Assembly: GCA_918244965.1 (NCBI GenBank)
Contig: CAKJYC010000045.1
Coordinates: 1-34,552 of the forward strand
Reading direction: 5' to 3'
Length of the DNA: 34,552 nucleotides
Origin: Clostridiales bacterium
GTDB taxonomy: Bacteria; Bacillota; Clostridia; Christensenellales; CAG-138
Positions 13,512 to 22,043 of the stretch are shown here, piece after piece. Each line of letters opens with the position of its first letter. Position 1 is the stretch's first letter. Below the pieces are notes generated by a model. That model made no database searches. It saw only the letters and a list, made by a program, of their open reading frames with translations, and was not told where the DNA came from. The translations under genes were made by a program, and so were the position numbers.

Positions 13512-13587
13512 TGGAGCTGATGATCAGATTCGAACTGACTACCTCGTCATTACCAATGACGTGCTCTACCTACTGAGCTACATCAGC
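13512..13587 (-). tRNA. tRNA-Thr (anticodon GGT)
   Basis: A 76-base cloverleaf: acceptor GCTGATG / CATCAGC, D arm GCTC-AGTAGGTA-GAGC, anticodon arm CGTCA-TTGGTAA-TGACG with anticodon GGT, five-base variable loop AGGTA, and T arm GTCAG-TTCGAAT-CTGAT. Discriminator T and the CCA end are encoded. GGT reads ACC and ACT threonine codons. It stands alone with its own promoter (13600-13628) and terminator (13472-13509). Confidence 0.97.
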
Positions 13588-13599
13588 GCTGCAACGCGC

Positions 13600-13628
13600 A
13601 TTATAACAAATACGCGTTGAGAATGCAA
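13600..13628 (-). promoter_or_regulatory. Sigma-A promoter of tRNA-Thr
   Basis: Minus strand: TTGCAT (13623-13628), 17-base spacer, TATAAT (13600-13605), with the tRNA 5' end 13 bases downstream of the -10. This is a strong match with the right spacing. Confidence 0.85.
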
Positions 13629-13660
13629 GTCTTTTTTTCATTTTATACGAAAAATCTGCG

Positions 13661-15052
13661 TCAATCCTGCACAAGCCGCGTGGAGCCGATCGCGGTGACG
13701 AACGCGGCCTTGTCCGGAATGATGAATTTGACCTTGTGCAGCTTTGCGATGCCGTCCAGCATTTCCTTTGCGATCGGCTGCGAATCGAGGATCGTGCCGC
13801 AGACGACGATCGTGCGGGTCATATGCGCCTTGGTGCAGAACGCGCCCATGACGCCGACGCACTGGAAGATCAGCGTGTACAGCCCGCGCGCAAGCGACGC
13901 GTCGTCCGCGCTGCCCGCCTTCGAGAGATTCGCCACGGTCGTTTCGGGCGTGAGGTTGCCGATCTGCCCCTCGGTGACGTCCTTGATCAGCAGGTCGCAG
14001 CGTTCCGCGCTGCCCTGCTCGGCCAGCGCCTGCAGCTCCTTCGGATCGAACCGGCCGAAGAGCTTTTCGCTCATGCCCTGCAGCATGCCGCCGCCGACGC
14101 CGCTGCCGCCGAGGTGCCACGCGCCGAACGGCGTAACGCGCACGAACGCGGTGCCTGTGCCGACGCTGGCCACGACCATGTTGAACCGCTTCGAAACGGT
14201 CTGCGCGCCGCGGTACAGCGACGCGAACTCGTCGACCTTGACGACCTCGCGGTTCAAGAGCTTGTCCGGGACGGCTGCCGCGCCGACGCCGGTTACGGTG
14301 ATGCAGTCCGCGCGGTCGAGGCCGAAACGCGTCAGCGCCTCTTCAAGCGTCTCGTCCGGCTGCTTCATTGTCGATTTCAGGAGCTTACGCGCACGGGTCA
14401 TGACGATCTTTGTGCCGGATGCGCCGAGATCAATGCCGACGATCGTTTTATGCGGCTGCAGTGCAAAGTACACCGGCGGCGCGATCAATGCGACGGCGAC
14501 CGCCTCCAGAAGCGCGTTGACGCCCGCCATGGCGACCAGCAGCGTAAAGACGGAGTCCACGCCGTAATACGAGAACAGGTTCCTGACCGGCTCCGTATTG
14601 CCGAAAATCAAGCCCAAAAGGCCGAGGAAGAACACGGTGTTGGTGAGCGAGCCCGCGATCGCCGAAACGAAAACGGCGACCGTGCGGCTGTTGGTCGGGC
14701 GCTTCATAATGAGCCGGAACAGCAGCGCGGGAACCAGTCCGACCAGCACGCGCGGGATCACGCAGACGATGAACGTCAGTACGGGCGAAATGCCAACCAG
14801 CGCCGCGCCGAACGGATCGACCGTGAAGCACTGGATAAAGCTCATCATGCCGAACATGAAGCCGAGGAACATGCCGTAATACGGTCCGAGAATGATCGCG
14901 CCGATGACGACCGGGATCACAAGGCTCGTGATGGACAGTGGCCCGATCTTGATAAAGCCGAGCACCGTGCACATCGGCGGAAGACCGAGCACCAAAATGA
15001 TCGCGGTGAAGATTCCCGCAAGGATCAGTTTGCGTAGTTTGTCGCGTTTCAT
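13661..15052 (-). CDS. Fusion of ECF-type S component (probably pantothenate) and type II pantothenate kinase
   Basis: One frame of 463 residues with two parts. Residues 1 to about 200 form a membrane protein with around six helices that resembles substrate-binding S components of ECF vitamin transporters (MKRDKLRKLILAGIFTAII start; IGPLSITSLVIPVVIGAIILGP segment). Residues from about 203 form a complete type II pantothenate kinase: phosphate-binding VGIDLGASGTKIV, VASVGTGTAF, GGSGVGGGMLQG, DLLIKDV and the NLTPETTVANLSKA segment, matching CoaW order. The kinase makes 4'-phosphopantothenate, the first step to coenzyme A. The join is only a few residues (ALQPHK) and there is no start codon for a separate kinase. 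Pantothenate as the transported substrate is inferred from the fused enzyme. GGAGG precedes the ATG by eight bases, with a TATAAT promoter upstream. No EcfA/EcfT genes are nearby, so it would use a shared energising module. Confidence 0.88.
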   Translation of the reverse strand: MKRDKLRKLILAGIFTAIILVLGLPPMCTVLGFIKIGPLSITSLVIPVVIGAIILGPYYGMFLGFMFGMMSFIQCFTVDPFGAALVGISPVLTFIVCVIPRVLVGLVPALLFRLIMKRPTNSRTVAVFVSAIAGSLTNTVFFLGLLGLIFGNTEPVRNLFSYYGVDSVFTLLVAMAGVNALLEAVAVALIAPPVYFALQPHKTIVGIDLGASGTKIVMTRARKLLKSTMKQPDETLEEALTRFGLDRADCITVTGVGAAAVPDKLLNREVVKVDEFASLYRGAQTVSKRFNMVVASVGTGTAFVRVTPFGAWHLGGSGVGGGMLQGMSEKLFGRFDPKELQALAEQGSAERCDLLIKDVTEGQIGNLTPETTVANLSKAGSADDASLARGLYTLIFQCVGVMGAFCTKAHMTRTIVVCGTILDSQPIAKEMLDGIAKLHKVKFIIPDKAAFVTAIGSTRLVQD

Positions 15053-15081
15053 GGAAACTACCTCCGATAAGAGATACGCGT

Positions 15082-15110
15082 ATTATACTTGTTTTTCAAA
15101 AACGGCGCAA
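15082..15110 (-). promoter_or_regulatory. Candidate promoter of the transporter-kinase fusion
   Basis: Minus strand: TTGCGC (15105-15110), 17 bases, TATAAT (15082-15087), 29 bases before the ATG. A small hairpin (AAAACGG-CGCAA-CCGTTTT, 15099-15117) overlaps the -35 region and might affect access. Confidence 0.6.
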
Positions 15111-15199
15111 CCGTTTTCTGAATAATATAAGAATCGGGAATAAATTGCGCAATGGCGCGCATGCTAACCGCAAAACGACCCGCTTCGGAGGTTTTTTCC

Positions 15200-16186
15200 A
15201 TGCAGCTATCCCGCAGACAAACGATCCTGATCGTGACGCTTTCCGGCGTCGCCGCGCTTCTGATCGTGGGACTCTTGCTGTTGATGCACTACGGCAGCAA
15301 ACGCGATCCCATTCCCGACGAGCCGGCGCTGCCGAGCGCAAGCGCTTCGCCGACCCCGACCGCGACGCCGGAGCCGACGCCGGCGCCGACCGACACACCC
15401 GCGCCGACGGTGTATTACCTGCCGCTGGTGCCGGAGGGAACGGAAAAAGCGACGCCGACGCCCGCAACGCCGACGCCCGCCCCGACCGGTACGCCCACTT
15501 CAGAGCCGGAGGCACAGGCGCTGCGCGTCCGCTCAAGCCCGCGCGAAGGCGTCTACAACGAACAGATCAGAGAATTCATGGCGATCGGTACGCAGAACGG
15601 CGAAGCGATCGCCGTTTTGCTGGTGCATGTGGAACCGCCGGACGCGTCGGTCGTCGCGATCCCGTACGAAACGCTTGCGACCGTCTACCGGCTCGGCAGC
15701 GGCGCGACGATCGAGGACGTGACGCTTGCGCCGATCGGGACCGCCACCGCAAGCGCCGAGACGGAGCGCGAGGGCTGCTGGAACCTGATCTGGGCGGTCA
15801 AAAACCTCACTGGCTGGCGCGCGCCAGCGTATCTGTGGGTCGATTTCGGCTGTATGGAGGACTTTTTTTCGTTTGCGCCGTCGCTTGACGGGATCGACTT
15901 TGCGGCGTTTTCGGAGATGCTGACGCACAGCGGTGAGACGCTTGCCGAGGACATGGCGCAGGTCGGCGTCGGCGCGGTGCGGTTTTTGTCCGCAGTGTCG
16001 CTGTGGGAGCTGCCCGCGTTCCGCTCCGCCACGCGCGGCTCGTTCGCGTCGAGCCTGTCGATCTTTGAGCTGCTGTCGCTGATGTCCACGCTCCGCGAGG
16101 TGACCCGATTCTCGGTCAGCGTGCTGCCGACGGAACTGAAGGACGGCGTCCGTGTGCTTTCGGACGCCGCCGCGCTGCCGTTTTAG
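15200..16186 (+). CDS. Membrane-anchored LytR-CpsA-Psr (LCP)-like protein, possibly non-catalytic
   Basis: The product is 328 residues: N-terminal membrane helix (about 10-29), a Pro/Thr-rich linker (about 44-100, with TPTPTATPEPTPAPT-type repeats) that probably spans the wall, then a domain of about 200 residues. That domain follows the LCP layout: VLLVHVEPPDASVVAIPYET in place of the usual 'vsinpktkkvtllsIPRDT', and NLTGWRAPAYLWVDFGCMEDFF in place of 'llGipidyyv.vdfdgf..lvd'. LCP enzymes attach glycopolymers to peptidoglycan. Here the Arg of IPRDT, which binds the lipid pyrophosphate in known members, is Tyr, so activity may be lost. The start at 15200 has CGGAGG at eight bases. It is divergent from the transporter-kinase gene and convergent with the acyltransferase gene, with its terminator inside the latter. 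Family assignment is moderate. Confidence 0.68.
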   Translation: MQLSRRQTILIVTLSGVAALLIVGLLLLMHYGSKRDPIPDEPALPSASASPTPTATPEPTPAPTDTPAPTVYYLPLVPEGTEKATPTPATPTPAPTGTPTSEPEAQALRVRSSPREGVYNEQIREFMAIGTQNGEAIAVLLVHVEPPDASVVAIPYETLATVYRLGSGATIEDVTLAPIGTATASAETEREGCWNLIWAVKNLTGWRAPAYLWVDFGCMEDFFSFAPSLDGIDFAAFSEMLTHSGETLAEDMAQVGVGAVRFLSAVSLWELPAFRSATRGSFASSLSIFELLSLMSTLREVTRFSVSVLPTELKDGVRVLSDAAALPF

Positions 16187-16200
16187 GGAAGAATCCGCAC

Positions 16201-17475
16201 TTATGCCAAACCGGGCTTTATGGGAAGGCCCTTTTTGCGGCGGTCGGCAAAGTACAGCTCTTCGGTCGCAAGCGCCATCTTGGTGACGGCAAAATCGCAG
16301 TCGTGCGGATAGATGTACCAGGTATCCTCAAGCGTATTGAGGTCCACGCAGTCGCCGAACTTGCCGAGGTATTCGTACTCGATGTGGCACGAATACAGCG
16401 ACGGCACGCTCTTTTCCATGGTGAACGGGTCGCCGTCCGCATCGACGCCGGACACATGGAATCCGCTCATGTCGTGGCGCAGCGTGCCCTCGCCGAGCAG
16501 GATGAACCGCTTCGCGTTCGGCAGTGAGCGCACGGTCACCGGCAGGTCGCCGCTCGAATACGTTCCGGCCTCGACCTCGCGCCGCACGTTTTCGCGCTCC
16601 CATTCGTACCAGTCCGGAATATGCGAAAACGCCGTTTCGCCGGTCTCTGCCGTCAGGCTCCCGTCCTCGTTGTACACCCAGCGCTTGCCGCACGCGCGGC
16701 AGAAGAGATGCGTCCCCTCGCTCGCCATCCGGAACTCCGTTCTGCACGCAGGGCACTGGTACAAAACCTTATGCAGTCCCTCCGCGCGCTTTTCGTAGGT
16801 CACGCGGATCCCTTTCTCCTTCTGCCATGCGTAATCGTCGTACTGAAACGCGCGCACCAGCGTTTCGTTGATCTCGTCCGGCGTCGCGGTCTTCAGCGCT
16901 TCAGCCGTATACTGCAGGGTCATCTCGGCCTCGACGGGGTTGACGCCGCGATCGTGCAGGTTCCAGAACGGTGAATTGATGTGATGCCCGTGACAGATGA
17001 ACGTCACGACCGGCACGCCCAGGAGCTTGCAGAGCTTGCCGAGCGACGCGGGCAGCACTGCCGTCGTTCCGCACAGCGAATAGCGCGCTTCGGGATAGAT
17101 CACATTGATATCGCCGTGATCGACGACGCGTTTTAGCTGCCGGATCAGCGTGATATCGTTGGTGAACTTGCGCTTGCAGATGCAGCCGACGCGCCGCAGA
17201 AGCCACTCGCGCCCGATGAAGCCGTCGATCGCGACGACGTAGTTTGCGCGATGCGGCCAGATCGCCTTGGTCGCCACCTTGAAGTCCAGAAACGCGTTGT
17301 GGTTGCACAGCAGAAGATACGGCGGCTTCAGCCCCTCCACGCCGGTCTTTTTGATGATCGCGCCGTGCTTTTTGGCGTCCGGCGCGCTTAACAGATAGGT
17401 CAGCGGACGCAGATACCACGCCGTGCGGTACGGCGGCTTTTGCATGTCGAAGCGTTCGAATTTGCTCTGATCCAT
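16201..17475 (-). CDS. PlsC-like acyltransferase with zinc ribbon
   Basis: The product is 424 residues. The N-terminal part is a PlsC-type acyltransferase domain: the catalytic HX4D motif appears as NHNAFLD (about residues 58-64) and the acceptor-phosphate motif as YPEARYS. This class usually acylates lysophosphatidate (1-acylglycerol-3-phosphate) at the membrane. Around residues 240-268 a zinc ribbon is visible (CPAC ... CRAC), followed by a 150-residue beta-rich domain of unknown function (containing LGEGTLRHDMSGFHVSG). The extra half makes the protein much longer than ordinary PlsC (about 200-250). The ATG follows AGAGGAAGGG and starts 12 bases after rsmF, at the end of the thpR-addB-addA-rsmF operon. 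The acyl acceptor is not certain. Confidence 0.82.
   Translation of the reverse strand: MDQSKFERFDMQKPPYRTAWYLRPLTYLLSAPDAKKHGAIIKKTGVEGLKPPYLLLCNHNAFLDFKVATKAIWPHRANYVVAIDGFIGREWLLRRVGCICKRKFTNDITLIRQLKRVVDHGDINVIYPEARYSLCGTTAVLPASLGKLCKLLGVPVVTFICHGHHINSPFWNLHDRGVNPVEAEMTLQYTAEALKTATPDEINETLVRAFQYDDYAWQKEKGIRVTYEKRAEGLHKVLYQCPACRTEFRMASEGTHLFCRACGKRWVYNEDGSLTAETGETAFSHIPDWYEWERENVRREVEAGTYSSGDLPVTVRSLPNAKRFILLGEGTLRHDMSGFHVSGVDADGDPFTMEKSVPSLYSCHIEYEYLGKFGDCVDLNTLEDTWYIYPHDCDFAVTKMALATEELYFADRRKKGLPIKPGLA
16213..16236 (+). terminator. Terminator of the LCP-like gene inside the convergent gene
   Basis: GGGCTT (16213-16218), loop TATGGGA, AGGCCC (16226-16231), five T. It lies 27 bases after the LCP-like stop and within the last codons of the minus-strand acyltransferase gene, the same arrangement as at 5825-5847. 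Confidence 0.62.
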
Positions 17476-17487
17476 GGTCCCTTCCTC

Positions 17488-18762
17488 TTATTTCAACAGT
17501 CTTAACCCCTTCGGGTAGCGGTTTTTCAGCATGCCGTCGGAGGCCTTATAGAGTCCCAGCGCATGGCCCGCGAACGTCGCCGCACCGTAGCCCTTCTCGG
17601 CGGGCTTTTCGAGCGTTTCGCCCCGAAGATAGCGCATGGCCTCGTCGAAGGTCAGCGCGCATGTTTTGAGAAGCGGCGTCGTTTTTCCCGCGACGGCCAG
17701 CGCGTGCGCGGGCTCGAACCGGCTGCCCTTGATCTCGCCCAGAAGCAGCCCCGCGCGCACAAGCCGCACGCCGTCGAGCGCGCACGGCACGGGCGGCAGC
17801 AGCAGCACGCGTCCGTCCTTCAGCAGCGTTTTCCGCCCTTCCGGCAGCCGCACCTCGTCGGAAAACGCGTCGAACGCCGGGATCCGGTCGCTCTTCCCCT
17901 GCCGGAGCGGCGTCGGTACGCGTTCGCCCGCGCGCCGCATCAGCGCAAAGAACTGTCCCTCGCCCGCGCTCGTGTGCGGATAGAGCCGTCGCATCGTGAC
18001 AAGCGCAAGATCCGGATTCCGGTCCAGAAGCCACTGCACCGTCTCCTCGTTCTCCTGCGGAGAGAACGAGCATGTGGCGTACAGAAGCTGTCCGCCGGGC
18101 TTCAATGCGTTCACGGCGTCGCCGAGGATCGCGCGCTGACGCACGGCGCAGGTCTCCACATGCTCCGGCGACCAGTCCGCCGCGGCCTGCGCGTCCTTTC
18201 GGAACATCGCCTCGCCCGCGCACGGCGCGTCGACCAGCACCGCGTCGCAAAGGCCCTTGAGCTTTGCCGAGATCTGCTTCGGCTCGGCGTTCGTCACGAT
18301 CGCGTTGACGACGCCCATGCGCTCCAGATTCCCCGCAAGCACCGCGGCCCGTCCGGGAACGATCTCGTTTGAAAACAACACGCCGCCGCGCATCTTCGCC
18401 GCAAGCTGCGCGCTCTTGCCGCCCGGCGCGGCGCACAGGTCCAGCACGACCGGCTCATCCGGAAGCGTCAGCGCGGCGACAGGCGCCTGCGCCGCGGCCT
18501 CCTGCATATAGAAGAGCCCCGCGGCGTGCAGCGGTGTCGCGTTCGGGTTGAAGTCGGGCGCAAGCGGCGCGCCTGCCGGATTCTCTTTGAGCGCGGGCAG
18601 CGGGATCCCCAGCAGCGCGGACAGCGCCGCGCGGTCGGTCTTGATCGCGTTGATCGAAAGCGCCTTCTTCGGCGGCGCCTGCAGCGCGTCGCAAAATGCC
18701 GCAAAGTCCGCGCCGAGCTGCCCCTGCATGCGGGTCAAAAAGGCTTCCGGGTACGTTCTCAT
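17488..18762 (-). CDS. RsmF/RsmB-family rRNA m5C methyltransferase
   Basis: The product is 424 residues. The SAM-binding motif DLCAAPGGKSAQLA is followed by DAPCAGEAMFRK (motif IV, Cys) and YATCSFSPQENEE (motif VI, catalytic Cys), the two-cysteine signature of RNA 5-methylcytosine methyltransferases of the Sun/NOP2 group. The N-terminal RNA-binding part (about 1-90) and a C-terminal 130-residue extension with a PUA-like look favour the RsmF/YebU type over RsmB, which carries an N-terminal NusB-like domain. The target would be a cytosine in 16S (or 23S) rRNA. The ATG overlaps the addA stop codon by four bases (ATGA), and GGAGG sits in the end of addA. Exact target position unknown. Confidence 0.9.
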   Translation of the reverse strand: MRTYPEAFLTRMQGQLGADFAAFCDALQAPPKKALSINAIKTDRAALSALLGIPLPALKENPAGAPLAPDFNPNATPLHAAGLFYMQEAAAQAPVAALTLPDEPVVLDLCAAPGGKSAQLAAKMRGGVLFSNEIVPGRAAVLAGNLERMGVVNAIVTNAEPKQISAKLKGLCDAVLVDAPCAGEAMFRKDAQAAADWSPEHVETCAVRQRAILGDAVNALKPGGQLLYATCSFSPQENEETVQWLLDRNPDLALVTMRRLYPHTSAGEGQFFALMRRAGERVPTPLRQGKSDRIPAFDAFSDEVRLPEGRKTLLKDGRVLLLPPVPCALDGVRLVRAGLLLGEIKGSRFEPAHALAVAGKTTPLLKTCALTFDEAMRYLRGETLEKPAEKGYGAATFAGHALGLYKASDGMLKNRYPKGLRLLK

Positions 18763-21700
18763 ACCTGTACCTCCGTCTTTGCGCCGAGCAGCACGATGTG
18801 CCGTTCACTTACCGGCATGCCGGAAAGCCGCGTCAGCGCCTCGGCGTACAGCGCGACCTGCCGCGTGTGTTTCTTCGCGTACTCGTTCGGATTGCCGGTC
18901 ACGCGGTCGGTCTTGTAATCGAGCAGCACCCAAGCGCCGTCCTCGACAAAGCAGGCGTCGATCACGCCCTGCAGCAGCACCGGCTCGTCGGACGCCGCAT
19001 CGGGCAGCAGCGTTTTTGCAGGCAGCGGGCACAGAAAGCTCCATTCGCGCTCGACGCGCTTGGACGCCGCCATGCGAAGGAACAGCGGCGACGCAGCGAA
19101 CGCACGGATCGCATCGGCATGGAACGGCGTCACGCCGGGAAGGTCGTTAAGGTACGCGGCACGCTGTTCGGCGTCACGAAGCGGCAGCCGCTCCAGCGCG
19201 CGATGGACCGCGCTGCCCTCGGACAGCACGTCGTAGCCGGTCTCAAATGCGGGCTCCGTAAACGTCGCCGTCTCGCGGCCTTCGAGCTCGGTGACCGAGG
19301 TCTTGTCCGGCAGCGTGTCGACGGTCGGATGCGGGTACGTCCAGTCGAAGCGGGCCTGAAGCTCTTTTCGCTCCTCCTCGCGCGGCGGCGGGATCTTGCC
19401 CTCCGACACGCGCGACACGGCATTGGACAGCTCGCCTTTTTGGTGCAGAACCGTCGGCACACGTCCGTTCAGCGCAGGCATCAGCAGCTTCAGCGCCGAA
19501 TTCGACTTGCGGATCGACAGCAGCGTAGGCGCTTTCAGCGCGGCGATGCGCTTTTCGGCGTTCGACAGCGAGCCGATCAGATACAGCTCCTGTTTCGCGC
19601 GCGTCATGCCGACGTACATGACCCGAAGCTCCTCCGCCCACGCCGCGTCCGAAGCCGCCTGTGCGACGTTTCTGTGCGCGACCGTGTCATGCCTGACACC
19701 GTTTTTGTCCAGATATTTCAGCCCTGCGCCGACCGACGCATCGGCGATCAGCGGCTTCGTTTCGTCGGTGCGGTTGAACTGCCCGCCGAGCCCTGCGTAA
19801 AAGACGAACGGGAATTCGAGGCCCTTCGACGCGTGCACGGTCATGATGCGCACGACGTTTGCCGTGACGGTCGACGCCGCGCCGAGCCGCTCCGTCGCCC
19901 TGACGTTCTCCATGAAGCTCAAGAAGCCGTGGACGCCCGCAATGCCTGCGTCCGCCGCGGCCGCCGCCTCGCGGATCAGCGCGTCGAGGTTTGCAAGCCG
20001 CTGATCGCCGCCGACGAGCACGCCGACCATTTCACGGTAATGCGTTTCGTCCAGAATGCGGCCGATCAGATCGTCAAGCGGGATCCGGCGCGCAAGCGCC
20101 TGCCAGCGGTCGATCGTGTCGAGAAACGCGTCGACCTGCGGCTCCGTCCCGCGCACGGCAAGCAAACAGTCCAGAAACCGGGGGCTTTTGCCGCAGCTCC
20201 GGATCCTTGCCAGCGTTTCATCGGTAAAGCCGAACAGCGGCGAACGCAGCACGGCAAGCAGCGGAATGTCCTGCCGTCGGTTGTCGAGCACGGCAAGCAG
20301 GCTCATCAAGAGCTTGACCTCAATGGAATCGAAGTATCCGCCAGACGACTGCGCATATGCCGGAATGCCGTCCGCCGCCAGCATCTGCGCCCACACGCGG
20401 GCGTGCTTTTTGTTGCGCAGCAGCACGGCGAAATCGCTGTAGCGGCACGCGCGCTCCGTCTTGCCGTCCGAGACCGGACGTTTCATGCGTTCCTCGATCG
20501 TCCTTGCGGCAAAGCGCGCCTCGGCTTCGGCGTCCTCCAGCGATTCCGGATCGTCCGGATCCGCCTCGCGCGAAATGAGATGCAGCTCGGCACGCCCGTC
20601 CGGCGTTTTTGCGCCCTGTTTCAGCATGGCGCGTTCGTCGTATTCGATCCCGGCGACCGGCTTTTTCATCAGCGTCGAAAACGCCGCGTTCACCGCGTCG
20701 ATGACGGCCTTGCCGGAGCGGAAATTGTGTCCGAGGTCGATCCGCGTGCCCCTGGCGCCGCGGAACGTCTCGCATTTTTCTAAAAACAGAGACGGCTCGG
20801 CCATGCGGAAGCGATAGATCGACTGCTTGACGTCGCCGACGAAGAACAGCCCGCCCGGCCGCGCGATGCGGTTTAAGATCGCCTCCTGCACGCGGTTACT
20901 GTCCTGATACTCGTCGACGATGATCGTCTGATACCGTTCGCGATACTCCGCCGCGATCTCGTCGTCCTTCAGGATCTCGATCGTCATATGTTCAAGATCG
21001 GAAAAATCCAGCGCGTTCTTTGCACGCTTCGCCTCGGCGAACGCTTCAAGGTACGCGCGCATCAGCGCCCAGAACGCTTTGAGGATCGGCGCGGCCTGTT
21101 CCTCGTCGCGCTGCACGTCCGCAAACGGAACGGAATGGAACGCGGCCTGCTCGCGGATCAGATCGCGGATGGCCTGCTTTGCCTGCTTGACGCCCTCGCG
21201 CTCCTCCTTCGGGAAATCCTTCGGGAACGACACGCTGTCACGCGTTTCGACGATGGACGACAGCATGGCGGCATACTCCTCGCGCGAGTCCAGCACAAGC
21301 GCCCCGCGCGCACGCGTGATCAGATCATACAGCGTCGACAGCGCCTTTTCGCACGCGGGCGGAAGCCGATCGGTCTCCGCCTGCAGTTCGTCGATGTGGC
21401 GAAGGAGCTCCGCCTTGTCGTTGGAAAGCGCGATCGCAAGCTGCCGTTTCAGCGCGTCCGGATCCGAAAGCGCGGCGTCCTGACGGTCGAGCCAGTCCAC
21501 GGGCTCCGGCTGTGCGGACAAAAACTGCTCGGCGCTCTGCATGGCGTCGATCAGCGCGGGCTCGCTGCCGAACGCGATCAACAGCCTGCGGTAGTCCTCC
21601 GCATTCTCATTTGCAAGCGTGTCCAGCACCGCATTGCGCGTATCGGCCGCAAGCACCGCGGCCTCGGTCTCGTCGAGCGTCCTGCACGACGGCGTCAGCC

Positions 21701-22043
21701 CCACGTGGAAAAAATGCCGGAACACGACCTTTGCGCAGAACGCGTCGATCGTGGAGATGCTAGCGTTGGCGACCGCCGCCGCCTGCGCACGATAGCCTGA
21801 GGCCAAAGCGCCGGTCGTCTGCCCGGCAGCGTCGATCAGACGCTTCGATATACGTGCCTTCATTTCGCCCGCCGCCGCGCGCGTAAAAGTCAGCACCAGC
21901 ATGCGGTCGATCGGCACGCCCTCGCCGATCAGGCGGAACACGCGCTCGGTCAGTACGGTCGTCTTGCCCGCACCTGCCGCCGCCGATACGATCAGGTTGC
22001 CGTTTTTCGTGATCGCGTCGTTTTGTTCGGGGGTAAAGCTCAC
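18759..22043 (-). CDS. addA: Helicase-exonuclease AddAB, subunit AddA
   Basis: The product is 1094 residues, slightly short for AddA (about 1200). It is the 3'-5' helicase and nuclease subunit of AddAB, which resects double-strand breaks for RecA. Walker A is AAAGAGKTT (21-29); further UvrD-type motifs include VLTFTRAAAGEMK, IIVDEYQDSN, VGDVKQSIYRFR and IMTVHASKGLEFPFVF. The C-terminal RecB-type nuclease shows GVIDACF ... LLDYKTD. The start is a GTG at 22043 overlapping the addB stop (GTGA), with GGAGGTG nine bases upstream inside addB; this coupling should give equal amounts of the two subunits. Long plus-strand open frames over this gene are GC-rich shadows. Confidence 0.96.
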   Translation of the reverse strand: MSFTPEQNDAITKNGNLIVSAAAGAGKTTVLTERVFRLIGEGVPIDRMLVLTFTRAAAGEMKARISKRLIDAAGQTTGALASGYRAQAAAVANASISTIDAFCAKVVFRHFFHVGLTPSCRTLDETEAAVLAADTRNAVLDTLANENAEDYRRLLIAFGSEPALIDAMQSAEQFLSAQPEPVDWLDRQDAALSDPDALKRQLAIALSNDKAELLRHIDELQAETDRLPPACEKALSTLYDLITRARGALVLDSREEYAAMLSSIVETRDSVSFPKDFPKEEREGVKQAKQAIRDLIREQAAFHSVPFADVQRDEEQAAPILKAFWALMRAYLEAFAEAKRAKNALDFSDLEHMTIEILKDDEIAAEYRERYQTIIVDEYQDSNRVQEAILNRIARPGGLFFVGDVKQSIYRFRMAEPSLFLEKCETFRGARGTRIDLGHNFRSGKAVIDAVNAAFSTLMKKPVAGIEYDERAMLKQGAKTPDGRAELHLISREADPDDPESLEDAEAEARFAARTIEERMKRPVSDGKTERACRYSDFAVLLRNKKHARVWAQMLAADGIPAYAQSSGGYFDSIEVKLLMSLLAVLDNRRQDIPLLAVLRSPLFGFTDETLARIRSCGKSPRFLDCLLAVRGTEPQVDAFLDTIDRWQALARRIPLDDLIGRILDETHYREMVGVLVGGDQRLANLDALIREAAAAADAGIAGVHGFLSFMENVRATERLGAASTVTANVVRIMTVHASKGLEFPFVFYAGLGGQFNRTDETKPLIADASVGAGLKYLDKNGVRHDTVAHRNVAQAASDAAWAEELRVMYVGMTRAKQELYLIGSLSNAEKRIAALKAPTLLSIRKSNSALKLLMPALNGRVPTVLHQKGELSNAVSRVSEGKIPPPREEERKELQARFDWTYPHPTVDTLPDKTSVTELEGRETATFTEPAFETGYDVLSEGSAVHRALERLPLRDAEQRAAYLNDLPGVTPFHADAIRAFAASPLFLRMAASKRVEREWSFLCPLPAKTLLPDAASDEPVLLQGVIDACFVEDGAWVLLDYKTDRVTGNPNEYAKKHTRQVALYAEALTRLSGMPVSERHIVLLGAKTEVQV

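Noticed and set aside
13103..13576. Plus-strand open frame across array C and tRNA-Thr
   Set aside because: It runs through hairpins and through the antisense of a tRNA, so it is not a gene.
18696..20783. 695-codon open frame on the plus strand across addA
   Set aside because: It is antisense to a well-conserved helicase gene; its Arg/His/Gln-rich composition is typical of shadows in GC-rich DNA.
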